Below are positions 41,778-48,992 of a stretch of DNA of 64,000 nucleotides, in pieces (within the stretch, counting starts at the first letter, position 1; each line of letters opens with the position of its first letter). This DNA comes from Rugamonas apoptosis (GTDB lineage Bacteria; Pseudomonadota; Gammaproteobacteria; Burkholderiales; Burkholderiaceae_D), in NCBI RefSeq assembly GCF_014042355.1, contig NZ_JACEZU010000019.1, positions 1 through 64,000 of the forward strand, in the 5' to 3' direction. The position numbers and the translations under genes were made by a program. The notes under the pieces were generated by a model that saw nothing but the letters and a program-made list of their open reading frames with translations, made no database searches and was not told where the DNA came from.

Positions 41778-42128
41778 ATGGAGTCATGGGATCGGTTTGG
41801 TACCGAGGAGCTCGAACGGCTGATCGTCGAGATCTGGCGTATCAGGGCCGCGCAGGCGGCGATGCGTCGCGCTAATCGCGCGCTTGGGCGCGGGGATCTG
41901 GGCGCGTTACGGCGCCAGGGTTTTTCTGAGCGGCATATCGTCAGCCTGTTGGCGCTCCAACAGCAAGGGTTGCGCCCATTTCCGCAGTCCGCGTTTCGCG
42001 AGAATAGGCGGGTGTTGGGTTTTCTGATGCATGAACTGGAGAGGCGTACGACGGCGATCCCTATATCGAAGCCCCAGGCCATGGGTCGTCAGCGCTTGGG
42101 GGAGGGGGCGTCTTTCCCCGAGAACTGA
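41778..42128 (+). CDS. Small hypothetical protein convergent with the AAA ATPase
   Basis: The 116-aa protein starts at ATG 41778 (MESWDRFGTEELERL) with GGAGG 5-6 bases upstream; an upstream in-frame extension to 41667 lacks a ribosome-binding site. The sequence is Arg/Leu-rich and helical (AAQAAMRRANRALGRGDL, RRQGFSERHIVSLLALQQQG), resembling a small DNA-binding or partition accessory protein; that is a guess. Its 3' end overlaps the end of the convergent AAA ATPase gene by 40 bp. Confidence 0.6.
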   Translation: MESWDRFGTEELERLIVEIWRIRAAQAAMRRANRALGRGDLGALRRQGFSERHIVSLLALQQQGLRPFPQSAFRENRRVLGFLMHELERRTTAIPISKPQAMGRQRLGEGASFPEN

Positions 42129-43297
42129 GCTGGGGCGGGCGTTGCGGCAGGCGGCCAACGTTGTGCGCCGGCACGCTGCAAATACCATGGATGCATCGCG
42201 GTATCCTCGATCGAGTACTCGCCTCTGGCGGACTTCCACACCATGGGCGGTGTCAGATTACGCAGCGCCTCGAGCGCTGTTTGTACCTGGTTCGTCGTGA
42301 CCGGCTTGCCCACGACGGTACGATAGAACGCGACGGCGTCCGCGTCATAGGCACGGAAGCGTTCGCAATACTCGAGCATGCGCCACACGATTGTCTGCTC
42401 CAAAGGTTTGAGCGCAAGGTAGGCGGCCGTGAGCTGGCGTTCATTCGATGCGCGGGCCTGTTCGGCCGATATCAATACCCGCGTTTCGAATCGTTCGCCG
42501 CCGCACCGCGTCGGGTTGAGTGCCTCCCCCAGCACGGCGCCAAATTGTTGCGGGCAGGAATTGAGCAGGCGAAACGCCGCGAGCAGGGGCGCGTCGTCCA
42601 ATGGAGCGAGGGCAGGGCATTCTTTGGAAATCAAATCGCAGACATGGTCGACAAAGTCGACATCCAGCAGCGGCATGGTCTGGATGCTTGAACCATAGAA
42701 TGGCGCTGCCGACGTGTTGACCAGCCGCATGAGTTTGTCCCGGTCCGAACCCGACATGACCAGCATTAAACTCGTCTGGCCGGGACGGTTCATCTGGTCC
42801 CGTGCCGACTTCAAGGCCATCATGGCCGTCTCGCCGTCGAAGCTCGATAGCGCCTGTTGCGCCTCGTCGACGATCAGGGCCACTGGATGGCCGCTCGCCT
42901 CGTGCAGCGCGCGTAACGCATCGGTCAAGGTCGCGCCGTGGTTGGTGCCGATCTTCGTCGTGTCGATCTTGAGCCAGCCGGCGATATTGACGTTCTCGAG
43001 GCCGCTCTTCCTTGCGGCGCGCGCCACGAGCCCCAACTGGCTTTTCAATGCCTCCCCGATCGCTTCCGCGATGAGCGTCGCCGGGTCGCGTCTGCGATCG
43101 GCCCACAGATCCGTGTACACGACGACGACCCCGCGCCGTTCCAGCTCGGGTGCCAGATCGGCGAGCAAGAACGTCGATTTGCCGGTGCGCCTGGGCGCGG
43201 CCAGGAACAGCCCGTTCGCCCCGTCGCCAAATAGCGACTTGCCCTGCAGGCGGTCGGCCATCTCGCGGGCGAGGGCGGGACGAGAGAAGTGTTCCAT
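42089..43297 (-). CDS. AAA-family ATPase with C-terminal winged-helix-like region
   Basis: The 402-aa protein starts at ATG 43297 (MEHFSRPALAREMAD) after GGAG. Walker A is APRRTGKST near residue 40, Walker B ALIVDEAQQAL near 145, and a sensor-like SLMLVMSGSDRDKL follows. The C-terminal part (NQVQTALEALRNLTPPMVW, GEYSIEDTAMHPWYLQR) looks like a winged helix, as in archaeal-type/ORC-like P-loop proteins of mobile elements. A role in plasmid maintenance or transposition-type target handling is possible. Its promoter region holds phased AATTATGG repeats and a TTCGCAT site. A vestige of a second copy lies upstream (see 43555-43600). Confidence 0.75.
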   Translation of the reverse strand: MEHFSRPALAREMADRLQGKSLFGDGANGLFLAAPRRTGKSTFLLADLAPELERRGVVVVYTDLWADRRRDPATLIAEAIGEALKSQLGLVARAARKSGLENVNIAGWLKIDTTKIGTNHGATLTDALRALHEASGHPVALIVDEAQQALSSFDGETAMMALKSARDQMNRPGQTSLMLVMSGSDRDKLMRLVNTSAAPFYGSSIQTMPLLDVDFVDHVCDLISKECPALAPLDDAPLLAAFRLLNSCPQQFGAVLGEALNPTRCGGERFETRVLISAEQARASNERQLTAAYLALKPLEQTIVWRMLEYCERFRAYDADAVAFYRTVVGKPVTTNQVQTALEALRNLTPPMVWKSARGEYSIEDTAMHPWYLQRAGAQRWPPAATPAPAQFSGKDAPSPKR

Positions 43298-43310
43298 GAT
43301 GGTCTCCAGC

Positions 43311-43372
43311 AATTATGGAGAATTATGGCCGCCGCCATAATTTCTCATAATCCGCCATAATTCCCCATAATT
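43311..43372. repeat. Helically phased AATTATGG / CCATAATT array 1
   Basis: AATTATGG occurs at 43311 and 43321, and CCATAATT at 43335, 43355 and 43365 with a degenerate TCATAATC at 43345. Spacing within each orientation is exactly 10 bp and the two groups face each other around 43331. The array begins 14 bases upstream of the AAA ATPase start codon, covering its ribosome-binding region and likely promoter. Confidence 0.85.
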
Positions 43373-43432
43373 CCAGCTGGGCAATGAATTGGCATCGCAT
43401 CGAAGGTTGCATTGATTTGCATAGTACCTATC

Positions 43433-43440
43433 ATGCGAAC
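43433..43440 (-). promoter_or_regulatory. TTCGCAT operator site E upstream of the AAA ATPase gene
   Basis: GTTCGCAT on the minus strand (43440-43433) is followed by GATAGGTACTAT, with TACTAT a possible -10. It lies about 140 bases upstream of the ATPase start, on the far side of the phased repeat array. Confidence 0.5.
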
Positions 43441-43554
43441 GCAAAGTGCCTGGAAATTGTGATCGTTTGACCCGTATCATCGGCACTCAATGTAGAGGTT
43501 AGCTATATCCAATGCCCGCAGCGCTGGCCCTATAATCCATCAGATTCAATCCGG

Positions 43555-43600
43555 CGTGCGTAAGGTAGGGCGGAAGAAGCGTTCCTTGGTGATCTCCAGC
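43555..43600 (-). pseudogene. Vestigial start of a second AAA ATPase gene
   Basis: Minus-strand bases from 43600 read GGAGATCACCAAGGAACGC, encoding K-ERFFRPTLR after the ribosome-binding site. The intact gene has GGAGACCATCATGGAACAC, encoding M-EHFSRPALAR, at the same distance from its repeat array. The start ATG has become AAG and the similarity ends after about 12 codons. This and the matching upstream array indicate a duplicated, then deleted, ATPase gene. Confidence 0.6.
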
Positions 43601-43651
43601 AATTATGGCCAATTGCGGCCACCAACATAATTCCCCATAATTTCCATAAGG
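43601..43651. repeat. Helically phased AATTATGG / CCATAATT array 2
   Basis: The layout matches array 1: AATTATGG at 43601, degenerate AATTGCGG at 43611, then ACATAATT at 43625, CCATAATT at 43635 and CCATAAGG at 43644. Both arrays begin with the shared sequence TCTCCAGCAATTATGG and lie about 290 bp apart. Confidence 0.8.
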
Positions 43652-43674
43652 CATTGATGGCGTGGCTGTACAAT

Positions 43675-43699
43675 TTCGCATCATTGAAATCTTGCGAAT
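43675..43699. promoter_or_regulatory. TTCGCAT operator site F (duplicate upstream region)
   Basis: TTCGCAT at 43675-43681 and an inverted TTGCGAAT at 43692-43699 lie upstream of array 2, as site E lies upstream of array 1. Flanking sequences around 43715-43745 and 43457-43487 also resemble each other (GATxxTTTGACxCGxATCA), supporting duplication of the whole promoter region. Confidence 0.5.
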
Positions 43700-43847
43700 G
43701 CATATTCATAGCCAGCGCGATGATTTGACGCGGATCACTGGCATCTTGGGTTCGTCGGCGCGCGTGAAAGGCTTGTGCGTCGATGATTCAGTGCAGTGCT
43801 GACTTAGTACACTCGTTTGCAGGACTTAATGTGGAGCACTCGGGAAC

Positions 43848-44440
43848 TCAGACAGGAGTGTCTCCACGCAATTCCAACTGGGCGTGTTGCGCTTCGTTTG
43901 CTTTCTTCGCGCGGGGCGGTACCGGATGCTCCCAGGACGTCATCAAGTCGGCCGGGTAAGGACGCAGGAAACTGCGGGCGTACTCTGGATCGGAACATTC
44001 AAGCCAGTCATCCCATTCGTCCTGCGGGACGATTACGAGCGCGCGCTTTTCGTCGCCAGGTTTATGGAAGCGGCGCATGAGCGGGTGGTCATCCGCGTTC
44101 GTGGTCAGTTGCGTGAACGATGCTTCGGTCTTGCCGTCGCTTTCCCATTCGCGCCACAGGCCGGCCACGGCGAACATGGACTGGTCCGCCATGCCTATAC
44201 CCCGGCGCACAGCCTTGCCGCTCTCGTAGCATGGTTCGTAGAAGGCGGTCATGGGCACCAGGCACAGTTGGGACTTCTTCCAGGCGCCCGAGAATGAGCG
44301 CAGCTGGCCGACGTTTCCGCGCGGGCGTTCATGGTGTCGAAGGGCCGCACGCCAGAGGGAATGCGCTTGCGTGGCACCATGCCATAGGTTGCCAGCAGAC
44401 CTTCCCTCCGTCCGTTCGCGCCGCGGCGAACGATGGGGGC
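43848..44440 (-). pseudogene. SRAP-family (YedK/HMCES-like) peptidase, broken
   Basis: The minus strand encodes APIVRRGANG, TYGMVPRK, NARAET (active-site Asn/Arg/Glu block), then after a frame change VGQLRSF, AWKKSQLCLVPMTAFYEPC, NADDHPLMRRFHKPGDE and IVPQDEWDDWLE, the order of SRAP domains that shield abasic sites in single-stranded DNA. A one-base deletion near 44318 breaks the frame. The first about 30 residues, including the essential Cys2 of MCGR, cannot be found. It lies just outside the conjugation block and is probably dead. Confidence 0.78.
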
Positions 44441-44548
44441 GGGGTGGCATTGCAGTGGAAGCCACAAGCAACGAACTTCTGCCTCAGGCCGTTTCGACGG
44501 TTGCGGTTACCATTTGGTTAGAAATTGAAGGTCTGGCGGGCGCCTTCC

Positions 44549-45481
44549 TCAGTGCTCCTTGTTTGATAGCCGGAGTTCAGCAAAACGTCCAGCGATGAAG
44601 TCCACCAGCACGCGAACGCGATTCGGGACGAAGCGCCCGCTAGGTAAGAGAGCATGCAAGGGATACGGATCTGTCTCCCATTCGGTCAAAAGCCGCACCA
44701 GATGGCCGCTTTCCAGATCACGCCATTGTTCGATCTCCGTCATGAAGATGATCCCGGCTCCCGAAATTGCCCATTGGCGAGCCAGCGAGGCGTCATCCAC
44801 GACCCGGTCGCCACTGACCCTTACCGTCGTCCATTGGCCGTTCTGACCGAAGCGCCACGAGCTGAACGTGCGCCCCCCGCGCATGAATGAGATGCAGTTG
44901 TGGTCCACCAGGTCGGTTGGCGTACGTGGCGTGTCGTGACGATTCAAGTAGTCGGGCGAAGCGCTGAGAACGGGGTGCGCCAGCGAAAGTCGGCGGGCCA
45001 CGAGGCGAGAGTCGCTCAACTCGCCGTACCGAAGCGCGAGGTCCACCTCATCCCGTAGCACGTCGAGCACGCGGTCGCCAACATTGAGCGCCAGCTTCAC
45101 CCCGGGGTGAAGAGCCAAGAATTCATCAAACATTGGCATGAGCACGGTCCGGGCAAGGTCAGACGGCGCCGAGACACGCACTGTGCCCACCAGAGCGCCG
45201 CGTTCGGCATCGAGCTGGGATTCCCCCTCGGCCAGTAGTTCGAACGCGCGCTGGGCGTACTCGAGAAGGATTTGACCCGGTGCCGTAAGCCGCATGGCAC
45301 GTGTGGAGCGTTCGAACAGCCGCGTCCCCAGCTGAGCCTCGAGCCGCTTGAGCGTTGCGCTGGCGGCCGCTGGCGTGATGCCGAGTGCCCGCGCAGCCGC
45401 AGTCAATGACCCGCCGCTGACCGTGTACAGCAGCACTTGGAGGTCGCCTATATTTTCAATCCTGGTTTGAAAGTGATGCAT
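44549..45481 (-). CDS. LysR-family transcriptional regulator
   Basis: The 310-aa protein has an N-terminal winged HTH (residues about 8-66; VSGGSLTAAARALGITPAAASATLKRLE) and a C-terminal periplasmic-binding-protein-like effector domain. It starts at ATG 45481 and is transcribed away from the dehydrogenase gene at 45565, so it most likely controls that operon from the shared 83-bp spacer. The effector is unknown. The SPDYLNRHDTPRTPTDLVDHNC segment is typical of the CrgA-like LysR subgroup. Confidence 0.93.
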   Translation of the reverse strand: MHHFQTRIENIGDLQVLLYTVSGGSLTAAARALGITPAAASATLKRLEAQLGTRLFERSTRAMRLTAPGQILLEYAQRAFELLAEGESQLDAERGALVGTVRVSAPSDLARTVLMPMFDEFLALHPGVKLALNVGDRVLDVLRDEVDLALRYGELSDSRLVARRLSLAHPVLSASPDYLNRHDTPRTPTDLVDHNCISFMRGGRTFSSWRFGQNGQWTTVRVSGDRVVDDASLARQWAISGAGIIFMTEIEQWRDLESGHLVRLLTEWETDPYPLHALLPSGRFVPNRVRVLVDFIAGRFAELRLSNKEH

Positions 45482-45564
45482 CGGAAAGCCCTCTTATCAA
45501 GCGCAGTTATTCTACCTATATTACCTTCCATCGACATCACTTAAACCAAGGAAGGAAAAGTGCG
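45482..45564. promoter_or_regulatory. Divergent LysR-dehydrogenase promoter region
   Basis: The 83-bp AT-rich spacer separates the LysR gene from the dehydrogenase gene. It ends with AAGGAAGG, the dehydrogenase ribosome-binding site. A partial dyad around TTCTACCTATATTACC could be the LysR site; no exact T-N11-A palindrome stands out. Confidence 0.45.
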
Positions 45565-46575
45565 ATGAAAGCTGTTGCTTATCAAAAGAACCTGCCCATC
45601 AACGTGCCCCAGGCGCTCGAGGATGTGGAACTGCCCGCGCCGGTGCCCGGTACACGTGACCTGCTGGTGCGCGTGCACGCAGTCTCGGTCAATCCGGTCG
45701 ACACCAAGGTGCGTGCCGCCAGCGCGCCGGCGGCCGGCCAAGTCAAGGTGCTCGGCTGGGACGCAGTCGGCGTGGTCGAGGCCGTGGGCGCGCAGGCTGC
45801 AGGCTTTGAGGTCGGTGACCGCGTCTGGTACGCCGGTTCGATCAAGCGCCCGGGCGCCAACAGCGAGCTGCATGCGGTGGACGCGCGCATCGTCTCCAGG
45901 GCACCCAAGTCGCTTGCGGACGGGCAAGCCGCAGCGCTGCCGCTGACCGCCATCACCGCGTGGGAACTGCTGTTCGATCGGCTGCGCATCGCCCAGGGCG
46001 GTGGCGAAGGCCAGACCCTGATGGTGGTGGGCGGCGCCGGCGGTGTGGGCTCGATCCTGATCCAGCTGGCCCGGCAGCTGACCAAGCTGCGCGTGATTGC
46101 CACGGCGTCGCGTCCGGAGTCACGTGAATGGTGCCTGGATCTGGGCGCGCACGCGGTCATCGATCACGCCAAGCCGCTGTCGCAGGCGCTGCGCTCGGCC
46201 GGCATCGAGCATGTCGACTGCGTGGCCTCGCTCACCCAGACTGCCACACACTACCAGGAGATCATCCACAGCCTGAAGCCGCAGGGCGCACTGGCCGTCA
46301 TCGACGACATGGAAGGGCTGGATCCGATCGCGCTCAAGAACAAGTCGCTGTCGCTGCACTGGGAGCTGATGTTCACGCGCTCGATGTTCGAAACGCCTGA
46401 CATACATGAGCAAGGCGTTCTGCTGGGGCGCGTGGCTGACCTGGTCGACGCCGGCCGCGTCAGGACGACCGCCAACGCCGTCTTTGGCCGCATCAACGCG
46501 GAAAACCTGACCCGCGCGCATGTATTGATCGAAAGCGGCAAGGCCGTGGGCAAGATTGTGCTCGAAGGCTTCTGA
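45565..46575 (+). CDS. Quinone-reductase-like alcohol dehydrogenase (MDR superfamily)
   Basis: The 336-aa NAD(P)H-dependent oxidoreductase has an N-terminal GroES-like domain (VPGTRDLLVRVHAVSVNPVDTK) and a Rossmann domain with the dinucleotide motif VVGGAGGVGS near residue 157. The usual structural-zinc Cys quartet of true alcohol dehydrogenases is absent, which fits the zeta-crystallin/quinone oxidoreductase subgroup. It probably reduces a small quinone or enal. It leads the operon divergent from the LysR gene. AAGGAAGG lies before the start. Confidence 0.9.
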   Translation: MKAVAYQKNLPINVPQALEDVELPAPVPGTRDLLVRVHAVSVNPVDTKVRAASAPAAGQVKVLGWDAVGVVEAVGAQAAGFEVGDRVWYAGSIKRPGANSELHAVDARIVSRAPKSLADGQAAALPLTAITAWELLFDRLRIAQGGGEGQTLMVVGGAGGVGSILIQLARQLTKLRVIATASRPESREWCLDLGAHAVIDHAKPLSQALRSAGIEHVDCVASLTQTATHYQEIIHSLKPQGALAVIDDMEGLDPIALKNKSLSLHWELMFTRSMFETPDIHEQGVLLGRVADLVDAGRVRTTANAVFGRINAENLTRAHVLIESGKAVGKIVLEGF

Positions 46576-46659
46576 TTTCGATCGCGCCGCGTCCCAGTAT
46601 CCAGGCCCACAACTGTAATTCATTCACCGTTCATTAACTTCATCTCAAGGAAACTTATC

Positions 46660-47103
46660 ATGTCTCAAAGCACCGTTACCAAAGTTCAAGCCAAGGCTTC
46701 CATCACGCGCGACAGCGCACTTGCGCTGGCTGTCGCCGCGCGCGACGCGGCCACCAAGATCGGTCTGAATCTGGCCATCGCGGTCACCGACGAGGGCGGC
46801 CACCTGATCGCCTTCGAGCGCGCCGACGCCACGCCGTTCTTGGCCGCAGAAGTGGCCGTCAACAAGGCTTGGACTGCCGCCTCCTTCGGTCTGGACACGC
46901 TGATCTGGAACCAGGTCGTCGCTCAGCCTGCCACGGCTCCGCTGGCCAACCATCCGCGCGTCATGCCGGTGGGCGGCGGTGTTCCCATTGTGGTGGGAGG
47001 GCGCGTGGTCGGCGGCATCGGCATCTCTGGTGGCAACGCCCAGCAAGACCACGACGTGGCTGTTGCTGCGCTCAAGGCCGCTGGCTTTGAGCTCGCCAAT
47101 TGA
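46660..47103 (+). CDS. GlcG/HbpS-family haem-binding-like protein
   Basis: The 147-aa protein has the DUF336/GlcG fold: DSALALAVAARDAATKIGLN, LNLAIAVTDEGGHLIAFERAD, PVGGGVPIVVGGRVVGGIGISGG and AQQDHDVAVAAL. Members bind haem or degradation products and are often encoded beside oxidoreductases. AAGGAAAC precedes ATG 46660. It overlaps the following gene by 4 bp and follows the dehydrogenase by 84 bp, so the three are probably one operon. Confidence 0.85.
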   Translation: MSQSTVTKVQAKASITRDSALALAVAARDAATKIGLNLAIAVTDEGGHLIAFERADATPFLAAEVAVNKAWTAASFGLDTLIWNQVVAQPATAPLANHPRVMPVGGGVPIVVGGRVVGGIGISGGNAQQDHDVAVAALKAAGFELAN

Positions 47104-47423
47104 ACGCAACCATCTGGCGGCGTGTCGCCGCCGTCGCGTTGGCTGCGGTGGCACTGGCGGCTTCGACGGCGGGCAGGGCTGCCACTGATGTCGACGTCGT
47201 CTCCGCTACAGCTGACCTTTATGCGCGGATGACGGCACGAGATCTGGCTGGCGTCCTTCGCTACATCTCTGCTGCCGGATTCACCGAGATCGGCCCGTCG
47301 GCACCTTCGGTTCACATCCTGAAGCCTGCGGCGTTTGAGGCGCTGTTCAATTCGGATGCGGTGATCAACGTCCGTGCCGAAGACGTGAACGCGGCCAACG
47401 CTTCGGTAGCACGGCGGTTGTAA
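47100..47423 (+). CDS. Exported NTF2/SnoaL-like protein, probably truncated
   Basis: The 107-aa frame starts with a TTG overlapping the previous stop. A signal peptide (VAAVALAAVALAASTAGRA) is followed by the first helices and strands of an NTF2-like fold (ATADLYARMTARDLAGVLRYI, GFTEIGPSAPSVHIL). It ends after VARRL, about 40 residues short of a full NTF2 domain, right where IS110 sequence begins. The IS junction probably cut the gene. Confidence 0.6.
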   Translation: MNATIWRRVAAVALAAVALAASTAGRAATDVDVVSATADLYARMTARDLAGVLRYISAAGFTEIGPSAPSVHILKPAAFEALFNSDAVINVRAEDVNAANASVARRL

Positions 47424-47469
47424 CGTGTCCCTATGTTGTTAGTCAAGGATTAGTCATCGCAGTTGCCTG

Positions 47470-47960
47470 CTAGAGTGTTCCGTTACGCATCATCGCATAG
47501 AGCACATTGCAGCGCCGCCGGGCGAGCGCGATCAGGGCTAGGTTATGTCGTTTTCCCTGGCTGATCCTGCGTTGGTAGTAAGCGTGTGAAACTGGATCTC
47601 GCAGCACGGAAAAGGCGGAGAGGAAGAGCGCACATTTGAGCATTTTGTTGCTTCGTTGGGAAGGATGCTCACCGCGAATCGATGACCCGGCGCGGCGCGT
47701 GACAGGCGCCAATCCGGTGCAGGCCGCCAAGTGGGCGGCTGATGCGAAAGCCTTGGCTGCCACTTCGGTGAGGAGTCTGGCCGCTGTCCCGACGCCGACT
47801 CCAGGCATGCTGGTCAGGACCGAATAACGAGGGTGTGCATGCACCAGGCCATCCACTTCAAGCGCGACCTCTTCACGTTGCCTTCGCAGCTTGGTCAGTC
47901 GATGCGATAAGCGCGGCAGGACGACGGCCGAAGCGTTGGTTCCGGGTACAACGACTGTTT
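47470..47960 (-). pseudogene. IS110-family transposase, C-terminal fragment
   Basis: The minus strand encodes VVLPRLSHRLTKLRRQ, LTSMPGVGVGTAARLLTEV, LAACTGLAPVTRRAGSS and KMLKCALFLSAFS, the Transposase_20 half of IS110 elements. The N-terminal DEDD catalytic domain is missing, so it is inactive. It abuts the truncated NTF2-like gene. Confidence 0.85.
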
Positions 47961-48146
47961 GCTCAGGCCGCTGGACCGCTTGGGAGGGCCGCCAGGCGAC
48001 GCGATTCCAGCACTGCCACGTCGGGCTTGGCGAACGCTGTGTTTGATGGGGATCAACATGCTGTCATTTTCCTTGGTAACTCTATTTCCGGTGGAACACA
48101 AAAAATCTACTATGTGAAACGGAGATGATGTGAAATAAAGGAGAAC

Positions 48147-48494
48147 ATGATGACAAAAACAGATGTATTGGTTTTCGGGTTCTTCTTTTTTGGTTCGCTG
48201 AAAAATTCCACAACATCACTCTATTTTGCGTGCTTTCAGCGAGGGTGCTCGCAAAAGAACGCCGATCAGATCGTCATTTCTGATGCGCTGGATCAGCATA
48301 GTCAGATAGGCCGGGTCGCCTATATAGTCGATCCTATACTAGCTCCTGGCTCGGAAGACTTGGAACTTGAAAAATTATGTAGGATTGCAGTGGCTCAGTT
48401 CTTAGGGCAAGGTGTTTTCGAGAGCCGCTTGCCATACCCCATTCCACTGGCGTTTTCATCAGAACCATGGCGCGGTGGAATTCAGCTCGTATAG
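48147..48494 (+). CDS. Small hypothetical protein
   Basis: The 115-aa frame starts MMTKTDVLVFGFFFFGSLK with AAGGAG about 5 bases before ATG 48147. The N-terminus is hydrophobic. Local base composition is AT-richer than the flanks, suggesting acquired DNA. The segment SQIGRVAYIVDPILAPGSEDLEL is acidic and unassigned. No family is recognised. Confidence 0.5.
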   Translation: MMTKTDVLVFGFFFFGSLKNSTTSLYFACFQRGCSQKNADQIVISDALDQHSQIGRVAYIVDPILAPGSEDLELEKLCRIAVAQFLGQGVFESRLPYPIPLAFSSEPWRGGIQLV

Positions 48495-48992
48495 TCTTTC
48501 GACACGCCGTCATGGCTTTGGAAGCAAGGGAGCACGTCTTCTTATTTCCATGGGGGTCTTCAGCGAATTCTGCCCTAGACCTACAATTGCCTCCCGACAA
48601 TCATCTTCAGTTGAATATCCCACGGTGCTGGCGGCGACGACTCGATCATGCCCCCTGAGTCGCCACCGCCAACACTCCTTTGTATTTTTGCAACTATCCT
48701 GGTAAATTTCAAACCACATGGCGTCCTCCCGATACTTGAGATGGTACGCAATAACTTCTAATTTTCAAGGAGGCTAACCGTTGACTGAAGTCAAAATTGC
48801 TCCGATGAAGTTGTGGTATACGCGCGCGCCAGACGCGTGAAGCGAAGCACACTTGCTAAGTAAGTCGCAAGTTGATAGTTGATACTGTTGTGTCTGGGAT
48901 AGTCGTCCTGAACATCGCTAGCTGTTAAGGCATTGCACTTGCGACATTGATCCAATGGGCGCATGATGCGACAGGGCGTAGGCACCGGATGA
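48495..48992. other. Non-coding stretch before the recombinase pair
   Basis: No supported gene is seen. It is AT-richer than its surroundings, with a CGCGCG-rich spot at 48821-48835. As the DNA directly upstream of the serine recombinases it is a reasonable place for their attachment site or promoter, but no core sequence could be identified. Confidence 0.35.

Noticed and set aside
43305..43655. Possible CRISPR array
   Set aside because: The units are 8 bp at 10-bp steps in two orientations with no spacers, and no cas genes are present.
43499..43684. 61-codon minus-strand frame through array 2
   Set aside because: It translates the operator repeats themselves and ignores the better-matching ATPase vestige in another frame.
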